Positions 33,033 through 45,639 of a stretch of 64,000 bases of DNA are shown here, piece after piece. Position 1 is the stretch's first letter, and every line of letters starts with the position of its first letter. The translations under genes and the position numbers were made by a program. The notes under the pieces are model-generated. The model was not told where the DNA came from. It saw only the letters and a program-made list of their open reading frames with translations, and ran no database searches. This DNA comes from Salticus scenicus (Eukaryota > Arthropoda > Arachnida > Araneae > Salticidae), in contig OZ005662.1 in NCBI GenBank assembly GCA_963930645.1, positions 97,014,436-97,078,435 of the forward strand. The letters are read 5' to 3'.

Positions 33033-33689
33033 CAGGGTTTAACCTGGCAAAAAAATTACTTTAGCATTTTAGCGAAAATAGGCAAGCACTATTTTAGCTT
33101 TTTCGAAAGTTAATTAATTCTTTGGATACCATTGATTTCTTTTACTTAGCTTTGTTATCCTCAGTTTTGTTTTCTATTCCTTTTGTTCATTGATGATTTT
33201 AACCAAGCATCCATATTTATGACTTTAAAAATATGAATCAGGGAAACTATGTTTTGATTTTAACAATAGAAAAAGAGGTATTCATATCATATGTGTAAAA
33301 TAAAAAAGCAATTTAAAAATTAAGTAAAGTGTAGTGGTAGATAATCGTGAAATACTAGTGCTAAGAATGCTTCTATGAAGCAAATTCTGAATTCTGATAT
33401 ACTTTTAAATATTTTTGCATTTAAATTCAATCATTGAAAATTTAAAAAAAATCCAAATTACTATGTAAATAATGATTCTCAAAAATTTGTCCTTTCGTAG
33501 TTTTTGCCTGCAAATATTAAAAAAAAAATAAATAAATAAATAAATAAATCTTGAGTTATTTATTATATAGAGATATTTTATACAGTTATCCAGTTTTAGC
33601 TTTTTAGCGAAATTCTGACCGACATGTTTTAGCAAAATATGATACCTTTTAGCAAAATGCTAAAAAAACTAATGGCAGTTTAAACCCTG
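33033..33689. mobile_element. hAT-like MITE, CAGGGTTTAA termini
   Basis: CAGGGTTTAACCTGGCA and the complementary end with TGCCAGTTTAAACCCTG-type pairing bound 657 bp. Subterminal TTTTAGC(A/G)AAA boxes repeat near both ends. ATCA lies on both sides, less than the 8 bp expected of hAT. Confidence 0.7.
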
Positions 33690-33923
33690 ATCACCGCTAT
33701 ACTTAAGAAGAAAGTTTTCTTGAAAGTTTTAATACTGTAATATTATTTAAAAATAGCTGTTTTGAAATATTAGTGACAGTATGATAAAGTATGAGTAAAA
33801 TTTTAGGAATGCTGCAAGCCATGTGTTATACTGTTCGTTTCTCGCGTATAGGAATTCAAAGGTTGACGAGGAATAGGAAACTCCAGATACAATGTGGTGA
33901 ATGTTAAGAAGAAAAATGTGATA

Positions 33924-34341
33924 TCTAATATATAAAATTCTCATGTCACAGTGTTTGTTACCACACTCCTCCAAAACGGCTTAACCTAATTTAATGAAAT
34001 TTTGTATGTACATTCGGTAGGTCTGCGAATAGGTTTTTATCTATTAATGAAAGTTGTAACTTAATTAGTTCTTTCTTAATTAATTTTTAACCAACTCTTT
34101 CAACAACTTTTCCACCTAGATGGCGTGAGTTGTCCGTTGGATGTATGGATGTTTGTTACTCAATCACGTCACAACGGTTAAACGGATCTGGATAAAATTT
34201 GGTACCGAGATTAGATAATAATCTGGAATAGGACATATGCTACTATTTGATTAGATTTTTTTTTAAATTAATTAAAATATGAAAATAAAAGCCATTTAAA
34301 TTTTTTATTGTTGCCAAAAAGGTTTACGAGGTATTTTTATT

Positions 34342-34380
<39 letters not shown>

Positions 34381-35427
34381 TTTTTTTCAACATAAAATGA
34401 AATATACTTTCACGCGAAAAATAAAAAATTACCAAATGTTAAATTGGTGAATGAGAAATGACGTCTTTATAAATTTAAAATAAAATAGTAATAATACAAA
34501 TCTAGCATGTTTCTTCTGAATTTTATTTCATAGCATTTTTTTATATATATCTCAACTTTATATGTATATATATTGCACGGATGAATCACGCTAGGCATAA
34601 AAGATAATTCAGCATTATATTAAAGGCATTTACTTATTGATAATACTAGACAAATTTTTAAATTTTGATGCTGAAGTCGATCGGACATATTTCGCCAAGG
34701 ACAGCCACTTAAAGCCAAGCAGCTCATCAAAAATATAACTAAATTATAAAGTATTGAAAAAGAGAAAGAAATAGGAACAATAATCGCATAAATTATATTT
34801 TGATCTAAAACGGCGACAAAAATTCAAATGTCGTCACAGGCAGCTATATTAAGTTTGTACCATGATGAGGTTTACATATTAATTAATTTATTTATTTTTC
34901 TATATACCAACTACTATTAACTAAGAATGAAGTATATATAACCACAAAATAATAATAATAATAATAACAACAATTGTCTCATGCAATAGACGTAGCTGAT
35001 CATAGCATATTGTAATATTAAATTTGGCTTGAAATTGCTGTCATTTTATGGTTGATGGATTAAATCAAATAAATATAGGAAATAACTTGAAAGCAAATCT
35101 TATGTACATCACGCATAATGTTGTTCTTATGTAATTGGTATTCAAATATAAAAAAGCTACTTCAAATTTTTCGATACTGTCTGTATCGAAACTGTCATAT
35201 ATGATAAGCACCCAAATGGAAGCCCACGGGTAAGCTATTGTCGCAGGCAATAGGGACAGACACCGGAGACTGCGAGGACGAACAATTCCATGCCAAAGGC
35301 AGCGGGAACTCAAAGCGAGCTTTTGAGCAATTTCAGTGTTTTTTTTTTTTTTTTTTTTTTCATAAAGCTATATAGAAAAGAGTTTCCTTTAAATGTAGTA
35401 ACCAGCGAAGCGGGCAAAGCCTGCGAG
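33924..35427 (+). mobile_element. Non-autonomous Helitron
   Basis: Starts TCTAATATATAAAATTCTCA and CAAAACGGCTTAACC, a 5' end common among arthropod Helitrons, after an A. The 3' end has the hairpin GCGGGCAAAGCCTGC, then GAG before T where CTAG is usual. ATT repeats and T runs lie within. No Rep or helicase coding. Confidence 0.6.
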
Positions 35428-35429
35428 TA

Positions 35430-36205
35430 TATATATATATATATGATAGATATAATAAAATTTAATCTTAAAATTTAGCAATTAATAGATACAAAACAAT
35501 ACCAACACAACAAAAATCGAACTGATATTAACTTATAGGAAAGACTGACACAAAAATTGATGCGATACAGATTAAGAACCAATAAGAGACAAAAAAAAAT
35601 TTAAATTACTTTCGCCGACATGAATGATAATAAAAAAAAGGATCATTAAACTTATGACAGAGAAAACAAATAAAGGACCACAGAAATAATTGGATAAAAA
35701 TGCTTAAAATTAGAAGTAAATACTCATCAGGGGGCATATATTTCATAAAGCTGTGAAAACTGCATCGATTTCGTAAAACAATATAGCTAATCATAGCAAT
35801 TTACATTGTTCCAGCCCCGATCGAAGCAGCAAAACCATATTGAATGAGAAATTAAATAATATATTAAATTAAACCTTCATGGAATCCAGAGAGAAAACTA
35901 GAAAAAAGCAGAGTAGCCACATGTAAAACTTATATATATTATTTACAACAGTAGGTATTGCCACGTCTAAGTATATCTTACTGTAAGAATTCTAGATATG
36001 AGTATAGAAAAAGGACAATCTATAATTCCTTCTTGTATTTGAATTGTATTACATGCAAAATAAAAAATTGTCTACCTTACCTGTGATATTTATTATAAAT
36101 GCATCATACATTAGAAAATTTAATAATTATGTCATACGTCCGATATTATACCATTGATTATAAATTGCCTGTTATATTGATTACAAGTACATCACATACT
36201 TAGAA
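35430..36205. other. No gene seen
   Basis: AT-rich, (AT)n at its start, otherwise no structure seen. Confidence 0.5.
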
Positions 36206-36212
36206 AAATAAA

Positions 36213-36907
36213 TAAATACTAGCAAACCCGTGCGAAATATTTGCATTTTGTTTCTTTTCTTATTTACTTTTAAAATTTGAAACTCATAAATGTTATACCA
36301 ATTTCACACACCTAATTAAAATCTTATTTTACCACAAGCCAAATTATTAATTAAACCAAATTAATATTGTACAATAGTAATTGTGAAACCAAAATCATTC
36401 AAAGAAAGTTTTCCAAAAAAAATTCATGGTTCACGACCCAACTTTCATACTTCCACAGGCAGTACAATTTTAATATAGGACTCCCACGGCGCCTTTTAAA
36501 TTTTTGTCGTCATGTTGAGAATGACTTTTTATTAATTTTGATATTAATAAATAAATAAATAAATAAAATAAAATAAAATAATTCCTATTTTGATTGCATT
36601 TTTTATGATTGTGTGTTTTTGTCAATTTATGACACAAAAGTTCATAGTCTGTATATATCTTTAAAATATTGCTAGGTTTAAAATGACGCTTGCAAAGATT
36701 CTGAAGAAACAACTGCTAAAAATACATTTTTTTCGTAAAATAATCTCATCAGTCAAATGCCGCCATTTTTTCTTATTAGTCCATTCAGCTAAGTCCGCGT
36801 GCTAAATATTGTTCATGTATAAATATTATTCTTTTATCCTAGCGTATCTCATCGTTTCGACCAAAAATAATTGAAACTGGTCCACGTTAGAGAAATATTA
36901 TATAGAT
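36213..36907. repeat. Dispersed repeat block, partner of 4.56-5.57 kb
   Basis: Aligned in the same orientation. It carries the empty site for MITE copy 1 (TTTGATATTAATAAATAAAT) and ends at ATTATATAGAT, directly at the LTR in 36908. Confidence 0.75.
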
Positions 36908-37502
36908 TGTTGCATACTCGGGGGTTCGTAAGTTGTCCGAGAATGAAAGGAGAAACTTGCAAAAGGTCAGTGGTTTATTTACAGAAAGTTCCAGAAGAAT
37001 ACAGGTCTATAAACTGAGTATCAACTTCAATTTCACCAGTAAACACAGCTTCAATAACAGCTGTCAACAGCAAATTCACAGTTTAAACTGGTTCAAAGCA
37101 TTAATATAAAGCAAGGCTTCTTCGAAGAGGCTCAAAGCAATGAAAGCTTTTGGCGAGACTCAGCTGAAACTGACTTGCTTTGGCGCGTTCGGCCACCTTT
37201 TATACCCCTTCATCGAACCCAGAAAAATGTGGAAATTTCTCATAACTCGTGAACCAATCACGTCACAGCTTCCATTTTTGGTATATCGATAATAACGATT
37301 TTCTCGCCAAAAGTAGCCAAAAAGCTCGCCAAATCCATTACCTGCCTTATTGGAGCTTTTTAATGTGTTCTTAAGGGAATATTAGGCTATTTTAGCGTTA
37401 AAACAAACTTGAAATGCGGAAAATTAACATTTTATCAACTTACTAAGCCTCTTTGAAAGAATGTCTACAAAAATAAATAGAATTATTTACAAATTAGCAA
37501 CA
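36908..37502 (-). mobile_element. LTR family copy D, solo LTR
   Basis: Starts TGTTGCTAATTTGTAAAT on the minus strand and ends GAGTATGCAACA. It lacks part of the TTGGCGA region kept in copies A and C. It lies in the duplicated block, so it is younger than that block. Confidence 0.85.
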
Positions 37503-37509
37503 ATTTTAC

Positions 37510-38580
37510 TTAAAATCTGCACAAAAACCTTAAATAATTGAAGCATAACGTCATAAACTACTTTTTTTTTTTTTTTTTTTTTTTTTACTTTGTAAGTTTC
37601 ATAAAATAGTGTTTAATTTATAATTACAGCATTCAATTCTAAAACATTTAGTATGGGTAATTCATATAGGTGATAAGTTTCCATTATTTTTCCATTATTA
37701 TATTAAATTAAAGTCTAAATCGTTCAGTAAAAAAATAATAATTTTTTTTTCGTCATATTAGCACATTTACGCGATTTTCTAAGGCTTAAATTAAAATATC
37801 GTATTTAATTACTGCAATGTTTTTTAAACAGAATTGAATGTGTCGATTGAAATCGACAAATGAAAAATCACATCGACACGATGTGAAATCGATACAAAGT
37901 ATATTGTGTTTTCAATAAGTTCACAAAGTTCTTATCCAATATTAAAATTGAGCTTTTTTCAAAACAGAAGTAAATTTAAGTTAAAGGGACAGTTTAGATC
38001 CAAGACTCGTCAGAAAAAGATTTATTATTATTATTATTATTATTATTATAACCATTATTATTATTCACACAATAGTGTCTTTTATTGTAAATAGTTCGAC
38101 ACATCATATCTCTTATACATCCATTATTACCGCGAGATATTAAGTAAAGAAAATTTCTGGTTAAGGTATATTTATTCAGGAAAAAAAAAAATTAAATGAT
38201 ATTTTCCCGAGCATCAAGTTTTCTTCATTTTCATGTTTTCAAAATGATAAATTTATTTAAATATTTCTTTTATTTGAGATAGAATTTAAAAGTATAAACA
38301 TTTTTAGTGTCTGTTTGATGAAAATGCGCCTGGAATTAGACTTCTGGTTTTTATTTTTGTTTTCAGAAATGAAAATATATGAGGAAGTGTTAAATTTCAT
38401 AGTTTAACGCAATATACTTTTATGATATTTTTATAAAATAATTAGAATTAATAAAATTAATTGCTTAAATAATTGAACTAATAATTGAACTTTGGTGAAA
38501 ATTAATTCTTTTTGGTCTGTGTGAAATTCAGTGGCATTAAAACTTCTGTTACTCGGCTATTACTGCGTTTTAAAAATTAA
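37510..38580. other. No gene seen
   Basis: T run at 37563-37586 and (ATT)n at about 38022-38052. Nothing else recognisable. Confidence 0.5.
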
Positions 38581-38589
38581 TTTACTATA

Positions 38590-38983
38590 TATATCTGTAC
38601 TGATAAGTACAAATAAGGATTTAAGTCCAAAAATGTGGAATTTGAGTTAAGTACATAGTCAGACTCAGAAAAAAATTCTCTGTCGATTGGTATAAAAGAT
38701 TTAAATCCATGTCATTTAGTCTTTGAGAAAATCCATTGTTAAAAAAAGATTCAAGTCAGAAATTTAGCTATAATCCTTGGTATAAAATATTTAATTCATT
38801 TTTTTCCCGTCATTAAATGAAGATTGACAATCACTGAACGGTATAGAAGGTATAAATCAACCTAATCCATTTTTCCTAATCGATTCTTCTGATTAGTTTT
38901 TAGTCAGTTTAACTTTATTTTTCATCTCCTGAAAAATCAAGAATATGGACTTAAATCCTTTATACTTATCAGTACAGATATAT
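38590..38983. mobile_element. TIR element, CTGTACTGATAAGTA arms
   Basis: TATCTGTACTGATAAGTAC..GGATTTAAGTCC and its reversed partner GGACTTAAATCC..CTTATCAGTACAGATA delimit about 394 bp with AT-rich flanks. Internal GGTATAAAAGATTTAAATCC-like motifs recur. Confidence 0.65.
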
Positions 38984-39731
38984 GAAGTTATGTTAAATGC
39001 ATTTAAAAATCTTTGCGCAGTCTTGTGTATTACGCATTTATTTTTCTTTCTTCCCGTCCTTTTTTTTTTTTTTTTAATCGAGCGAAAATATTTTAAAAAA
39101 TATTTTAAAAATATGCATTTAAACAAATTATTTTTTAAATATACAATTCAATTTTGATTGCAAGAGCATTTAAAAAAGGTTTCTTCTTCTTTTTTTTTTT
39201 TTTTTTTTCTTTTTTTTTTTTTTTACTTTCCAAACATACATATGTAAGAAAAGTATTGTAATACTGGACTTTGAGATTTTGATGTACCTATACGTTTTGA
39301 GGTCCTCTGAGTTAATTTTTGCTATTTTTACGCTGATGTATATGCGTGTGAGTAAAAATGATAGCGTCTAAACACTTTATTCGAATACGCTGAAGATTTA
39401 TATGTATATTATTGGTTACCATAGCACGAACCCTATTGATTTTGTGATTCTAGAACTTATATTTTTTTATAAGGACACAAAGAAACATTCTTTATCATCA
39501 TGGTCTAAGGACTAAAGTTATCTAAAGTGTGATAGCGTCTAAATTTATTATTCAGTTGGGTTGAGAATTCATATACAAATTATAGATTGCCGTCACACGA
39601 ACTGTACAGATTTTAGAAAATCTAGCACTTTTAGCCTTTTTATAGGGACCAAAGAAATGTTCTTTATCATGATGCATTATCAGCTCAAATCATTTAAAGT
39701 GCGACAACGTTTAAATGCCTTATTTCAATTG

Positions 39732-40058
39732 GGGCCGCGGTAGCCCAGTCGGTAGAGCGCCGACCTCGTAATTGGAAGATTGCGGGTTCGGTACTCGAGC
39801 CGGCCAAAGACCGTTGTGTACACTAATGGTGGCTGGTGCACGTAAAATCTGTCGTGGCCGCAATATACTCCATGTTCCCATCAAAATTATACCTCTGGGG
39901 GTCACCAAAGCGGGAGAGCCATCCCTTCCGTGAAGGATCAAAATTGTGGTGGCATGTCTCCGGACCACCTCTAGAGGTGTGTCCCAGACCGTCGCCAATT
40001 GCCCATCTGCGCAGCACTAGTGCGACGTAAAACCCATCCATACATCCATCCATCCATC
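39732..40058 (+). mobile_element. tRNA-headed SINE, copy 2, 13-bp TSD
   Basis: GGGCCGCGGTAGCCCAGTCG head, B box GGTTCGGTACTC, body closely matching copy 1 and a CATC repeat tail. CTTATTTCAATTG flanks it at 39719-39731 and 40059-40071. Confidence 0.95.
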
Positions 40059-40082
40059 CTTATTTCAATTGCGTTGAAATTA

Positions 40083-41961
40083 AGGTAAAGCTAGAAGAGT
40101 TTGCGCACATTTCAACAAAACGTTATAAAAAATCTAAATTTTAATTTTTTGCTAATCTGTTGGTGAATAGCTTTGAAATGATCCTTCTTATACGCATTTC
40201 CATTGCTATTTTGTTGTTATACTGTGATTTAAAGCAACAGCTGTAATAAAACCGAGAGAGCTATTTTGCGCAATCTCTCCTTATAGGATAGGAGAGATTG
40301 CGCTTAATTTTAACTACAATTAAATTGTTAAAAATGATAATTGCACTTAAATGACACTGGTATAAGTGCTTTGTAAAGAAATATTTTTATAATACATGTA
40401 GATATTTCAATTTAATAATTAAAAAGAAGAAAATAAAAAAAAAAACAATAAAAAAGGATTAAAAGTTTTTGCTACTTCACCGGACATCACGAGATAACTC
40501 TGGTTAAATATAGCCTTCCACATTCTACAGTGGCCAGCGAAGTGGTTAAAGAAAATAAATTAAAGAAGCAGATAAAAAAACAAGACTAGATAATAAAAAG
40601 TAACATTTAGTTACTAGATAGTAAGTTTAACTTAAAATTAATAAAGTTCCTTTTCAGTTTGAATGGTTTCTTGTTTGTTGACCTAATCTTTTGTTGTCTA
40701 TAATCGTTGCTTTCGTTGTTATAAATGATGCAACTTTCATGAAACCCACCTGCCACAAGTAAAATTTATAAACGAGTCCGTGAGAAATCGTTTAAATTAA
40801 AAATATTTTGTAATGCTACCATTCTATAAAAATTCTAGAAAGGGTTTTGAAAATGTAAGCAAACATTCTTGAAAACGAGACAAAATAACCACCTTTAATC
40901 TTAAGGGCGTATCAGATTCAGCAACTTTAAAAACAACCAATTTTTGAGCCGGCTTTAGCGCCGATTTTTCCTCGACGAAAACACCGTAGAGGTTACAATA
41001 GTCGGGTGAAAAGTTGGATGAAAGAAGACTAACTTCTGACGCTTATCACTTTTCTTGGCGCGAATAAAATACGCAATGATTAGCGTTAAAATTCCCTTTC
41101 ATTTGTGTAAAATATCGCATTATTATTTCTATTTTGATCTTTTTTACAACTATTGTCATAACGCCATACGAAAATAAAAACGATTAATTGAAAATTCTTA
41201 TCATTTAACGGTAAAATAAACGTGCTTAACGATAATATTTCTTCTTCAAACCTCCACTTGAAGCGATTCCCATGTTCCGCCATCTTGGAAATATGACGTA
41301 TCAAAATAGCACATCCTGATTGGACGAATCCGAGGAGAAATTGAGTATACGGACAATTTTATCAAGGCAGCCCTGAAAAAGTTGGGCAACTTCGGTCTGC
41401 GCTATCACTACGGATTAGGATACAGGATGATAAACTAGATAGGGCGGTCAGCGTGGGGAACGGAGCTTTATTTTCTGCATTAATTCAGCCGAACAGAGTA
41501 AGCGATCCGATCGCCGCCTGGTGTAGTATCTTTGAAACTCATCGGAAGAAAGGGAAAGCCCGCCCCTTCGGCTGCAGTCATCCAACGAAGGAACAGCCAG
41601 AAATGTAAAAACGCGCTGATTGGTGTATTTTCAAGATTTGGTCGCCCTCTATCTGTAAGATGAAAATTACTACCTTTCCGTAACATTAGTAATACATCCT
41701 TCTCTTTTAATCCGTGGCTATCACACTGGGAGTAGAGACAATTTTTTCCGAAAAATCGGCGCTAATCAGTGTTTGGCTCTAAAATCGCCTGTAAAGTCGT
41801 CGAGTATGATACGCCCTTTAGACTGTTCGAGCAATGAACATGCACATTTAAGTGGGCACTCCTCTATCGATGTTGTAGAACTACCTGAAGTTTCAGAGCG
41901 CCCAGTTTCTGTACTCCTTCCTGCCGATTTCCTCTGTCCGCAATCTCTCCTAGCTTTACCT
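40083..41961. mobile_element. TIR element, AGGTAAAGCTAG termini, TA TSD
   Basis: AGGTAAAGCTAGAAGAG at the left and, reversed, AGGTAAAGCTAGGAGAG at the right, each bordered by TA. A hairpin GCGCAATCTCTCCT..AGGAGAGATTGCGC lies at 40268-40303. About half of its length is a later insertion. Confidence 0.7.
40904..41817. mobile_element. PIF/Harbinger-like element, TTA TSD
   Basis: Termini AGGGCGTATCA and TGATACGCCCT with TTA on both sides (40901-40903, 41818-41820); subterminal TTAGCGCCGATTTTTC pairs in inverted order. 914 bp. A 68-codon minus frame (41480-41686) has no recognised transposase motif. Confidence 0.8.
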
Positions 41962-42252
41962 TATGTATACGTGTTATAGGTTACCTTCACACGAACAGTA
42001 TAGATTTTGGTGAAAATTGAGTTTATAGATTTTTACAAGGACACAAGGAAAAATTTATTATCATTATGATTGATGGGCTCAAATTATTTGAAATGCAATA
42101 GTGTTAAATTAAACAGTATATTACGTAGAGAAAAATATACAAGCATTCTATTGTAATTTTCCTTTTTTTTTTTTTTTTTTTAACGAATTTTCTTATTTTT
42201 ATATATTTACACAAGCATTAGTTATTTAATTTTCCGAAACTATAGAATCATT

Positions 42253-42259
<7 letters not shown>

Positions 42260-42292
<33 letters not shown>

Positions 42293-43865
42293 ACTTTCAC
42301 TTGAACAGTAAAAGGCATTGAATTCAAAATTTTTACCACATAAATAAATAAATAAATAAATAAATAATGAATAGTGAAAAGATAAACTTTTTTCTTAAAA
42401 TATTCGAAATCTTATACGGAATGCAAAGTCGGAAACCAGTCATTCTCGAAAGAAAGGAATGCATCTTCTGCTTAATTAAAGGCAATAAAGATTCTTATCT
42501 ACAATCTAATCTTCCACGAAATAATCTCAGTTTCTAATATCAACAGGAAGTGATAGGAATACATTTGCTTTGTTAGTATAATTGCCATGAAGTAGATGGG
42601 GATTTACAAATATCTGAGACAAATTAAATTCCACAATCTCTGCTTTGAGTTCGACGCTTTTCATTTAGAACTTATAACCGATTCATAATCAAAACGTTGG
42701 AAATATTTTTAAAGCATAATACATATATTTTTATTTCAGTAAAATATAATTGTGGTTTTAATTCGATGAGTATATAGAGTGAGCCCAAAGAAGGCTTAAA
42801 AATGATTGTTTTAAAATTAGAAAAATGCAGAAATTGACATATATGAGTGTAGCTTGAAATAATATTCTTATATATAAAAAGTTTTATTTCACCAAATACA
42901 TAGCTGCGAGCTTTTACTCATTTAATTTAGTTTTGTCAAGTATTGCTAGGAATGTGAAATCATTCCTTGCAAAATAAGGATGCGAGATTAAATGATTCAC
43001 ATTGTAAATTGTTAAGAAGCAGGGATTGAAGGTTAATTTTTATAAAACATAGATTTAAGTAGAAATAAAATCTTATCATAAGATTAGTTAAGCTGAAATA
43101 AAGAAACTATTTGTCCGCGAAAAAACGTGTGATCGAGGGGAATCAAAGTTTAGGGATGATTAAGAGTCACGACCGATCTAGAAGTTCCAAAATGCGAAAA
43201 AATATGGGTTTTATGATAAAGAGTATTTGAGATCTTAAAGTTCAGATTTTATCAAGACAACACAATAGAAGCCGTTTGATATATATAGTGGGAAAAGAAC
43301 GGAGTAATATATATCGAATCAAATCATTTTGTCTCCTGCCTTTTCTGTGTCAGCATTTTAAAAAAGGGAGAAAGATGACCCAAGTGAAATGGGGTAAGTG
43401 CATTCTCCACCACTATTTTGTGAGGAAATAAGGTTAAAATGGGAATTTTAATTAAAATTTATTTTAATTTATTGAATTGAATTGTTGTACATAAAATTTA
43501 CAGTTGAATAAAAGTATTAATGTGTAATTAAAATGTATAAATTAATAAATAATTTAATTTGTTATTTTGAGTGAATTCTCTTTCTTTATTTTGAATCTAT
43601 ATTGCCCGACAGTGATCTCCGAAACCTGGATATATAATATTCATTTTTCTAAAGATGTAATTAATGTAAAATATTAGATTTCAACTAAATTAAAAATAGA
43701 TTAAAATCAGAGTTTAAAATTATAGAGGGGATCGTCGGAGCAATATAAATGTGAAAATTTGATTGTTTTTCCGCTGTAGAATTCCACATCTATTGATTGA
43801 TTCGAAAGAAAATTGTCATGCATGTCCCTTAACACCCGGAAGAAGTCACTACGCTATTAATATTT
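42260..43865. other. No gene seen
   Basis: Long T run at 42259-42288, (AAAT)n near 42341. No coding signal or repeat shared with the rest. Confidence 0.5.
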
Positions 43866-43870
43866 ACTTA

Positions 43871-43990
43871 CAGTCGGCAACAAAATTATTGAAGCACTAA
43901 CAATAATTCCTATTTAAAAGATGGGCACTTAATGCTTTTTTGTTAAAGTTATTATATTTGTCGAGTCGTGATCTTAGTCTTATACTGTTT
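43871..43990 (+). mobile_element. Tc1-type palindromic MITE, half copy
   Basis: CAGTCGGCAACAAAATTATT through TTGTCGAGTCGTGATCTTAG matches one arm of the MITE, diverged; the right arm is missing. Confidence 0.6.
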
Positions 43991-44360
43991 ATGAAAAAGT
44001 ATGTTGATGATAAAAATTAGAGATCAAACTAAAAGAAATATATATATGAAAAGTGTAGACGTATGCATCAATAATTTTACTGTCGACTACACCTCCTATA
44101 GAGGGGGGGGGGGTAGAGAAAATGGGAAACTTGATAATTGGTATGAACATACTTTATTCATGTTCATTTATTTATTTCTATTTAAATTTAATGCCTCTTT
44201 TATCCACTTAACACATTTTTGTTTTTTAAATATTAGCCCGGGGAATACAGGGTGTTTTAGCTAATAGAAGATAAATATTAAAAATTACCATAATTCGCAA
44301 ATTATACACTGTTTACAAACAACGATGATGACAGAATGTTATTATGATAGTGAAAATAAA

Positions 44361-44593
44361 TACAGTGCAACGACATATCCTAAAACTAGCAGTGAGGACA
44401 CGTCCAAAATGTTGGAGGGATGCCAGCTTGACCAACAGTTTGAAATTTGGAAAATATTCAGTAATTCCACGCTCTGTGTTATTTCTCATTTTCTCTGAGC
44501 CAGATGACTGCCACCCCTATTTTAGCATTGGACTCGTTCAGTTAGCACTTGCGCAGATGCTTCCATGGTTTCATGAAATGTGATCGAAGAATA
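44361..44593. repeat. 233-bp shared segment, copy 2
   Basis: TACAGTGCAACGACATATCC to TGATCGAAGAATAAT. Same length and order as 15154-15386. A frame across it encodes no known domain. Confidence 0.7.
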
Positions 44594-44969
44594 ATTTTTA
44601 AATGATTCTTAAAATCTATGAGTACAGTAATAATTTATATGGGTAATGCAAATTATTAATTAATGACTCGAAAAATGTATGCTCCTGACATAGTACACAC
44701 TGTTAAAAAAGTTGTAAAATGTAAAATCAGAGGATTTTGACAGTATAATTTTTCGGTAAATGATCGTTTTGTTATCTAAACAGTCAAAGCCCGTAAATAG
44801 ATGTCATGAAAATATAATTTTTGAATACTGGCATTTTTACGCTCAAAAGTCGTTAATCTACGTAATTTGGTCAAATCTGCCATCAAACTGTATTTTTACG
44901 GTCAAGTCCTTTTAAACGTAAAGTGTTACTTTTTCAGTGACGTCATATGCATAGATACCAACATTTTAA

Positions 44970-45261
44970 CCCTTATCGCTCGTATGTCCCTTCTGAGAGG
45001 ACATTAAAAAACCGAGCTACGCCTTGAGGTGTTTCTCTGCAAATGAAATGTTATTTTTCTAAAACGTGTAACTATAGGCTAGATTTCGGCTACCAGAAAA
45101 TTTTAACAGAAAGATTTATTTTATTTAATGATGAAGTAAAATAAAGCAAATTATTACAATTTTTCGGTAGCCAAAAGGCAGTAAGTTGGAAACTATATAT
45201 GTGACGTTTTAAAGGAACGCCAAAAGGCGTGTCTTACGGAAAATATGCCGAGTGCAAAGGG
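44970..45261. mobile_element. piggyBac-type MITE 1
   Basis: TTAA, CCCTTATCGCTCGTATGTCC at the left, reversed CCCTTTGCACTCGGCATATT at the right, TTAA. 292 bp. A TGTCC..GGACA hairpin follows the left end. Confidence 0.8.
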
Positions 45262-45265
45262 TTAA

Positions 45266-45422
45266 TTTATTCCGGAGAATTTTTAGCCCCGCCTTTATTT
45301 CGCACCACTTTATTTATAGAAAATTTTCTCCGATATATAACTTTGATAAAGAAAGAAAAAAATGACTCTTAAAAAATAAGTGGTATGAAATAAAGGCGGG
45401 GCTAAAAGCACTCCGGAATAAA
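45266..45422. mobile_element. Palindromic MITE directly next to MITE 1
   Basis: TTTATTCCGGAG..AGCCCCGCCTTTATTTC and its reversed copy form an almost full palindrome. TTAA lies at 45262-45265 and 45423-45426, so the left TTAA is shared with the neighbouring element. Confidence 0.75.
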
Positions 45423-45639
45423 TTAAAATGTTGGAAGCTATGCATATATGAATCACTTCGTATTTCAAATAAAAAATATAATTGTAGTTTTAGTGTTTGA
45501 GAGAGTTTATTTACACCTTCATACATATAGCGATTGATATAAAAGAGCTGTTTCTTTCCAATTTAATTCAAAAAATTTACTTCAAAATTATATGTTTGTA
45601 AAATGTAAAATTTCGGGGATACGTCTTTTACGGTCAAAG

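Larger units (their letters stand above)
39223..42260 (+). mobile_element. Tandem-unit element (CTTTCCGAACA family), copy 3, three insertions
   Basis: Starts TTTACTTTCCAAACATACA. Internal units with TTCTTTATCAT(C/G)ATG run to 39731 and resume at 41962 with GTTATAGGTTACC, and the element ends near TTTTCCGAAACTATAGAATC. The intervening 2.2 kb consists of a SINE and a transposon that itself contains another. Confidence 0.7.

Noticed and set aside
36740..36775. Reverse-strand CTGATGAGATTATTTTACGAAA, another possible core
   Set aside because: Stem II cannot pair beyond one base pair and flanking stems are absent.
41480..41686. 68-codon ORF in the Harbinger-like element as a transposase
   Set aside because: No DDE motif, helix-turn-helix or family similarity; element too short to be autonomous.
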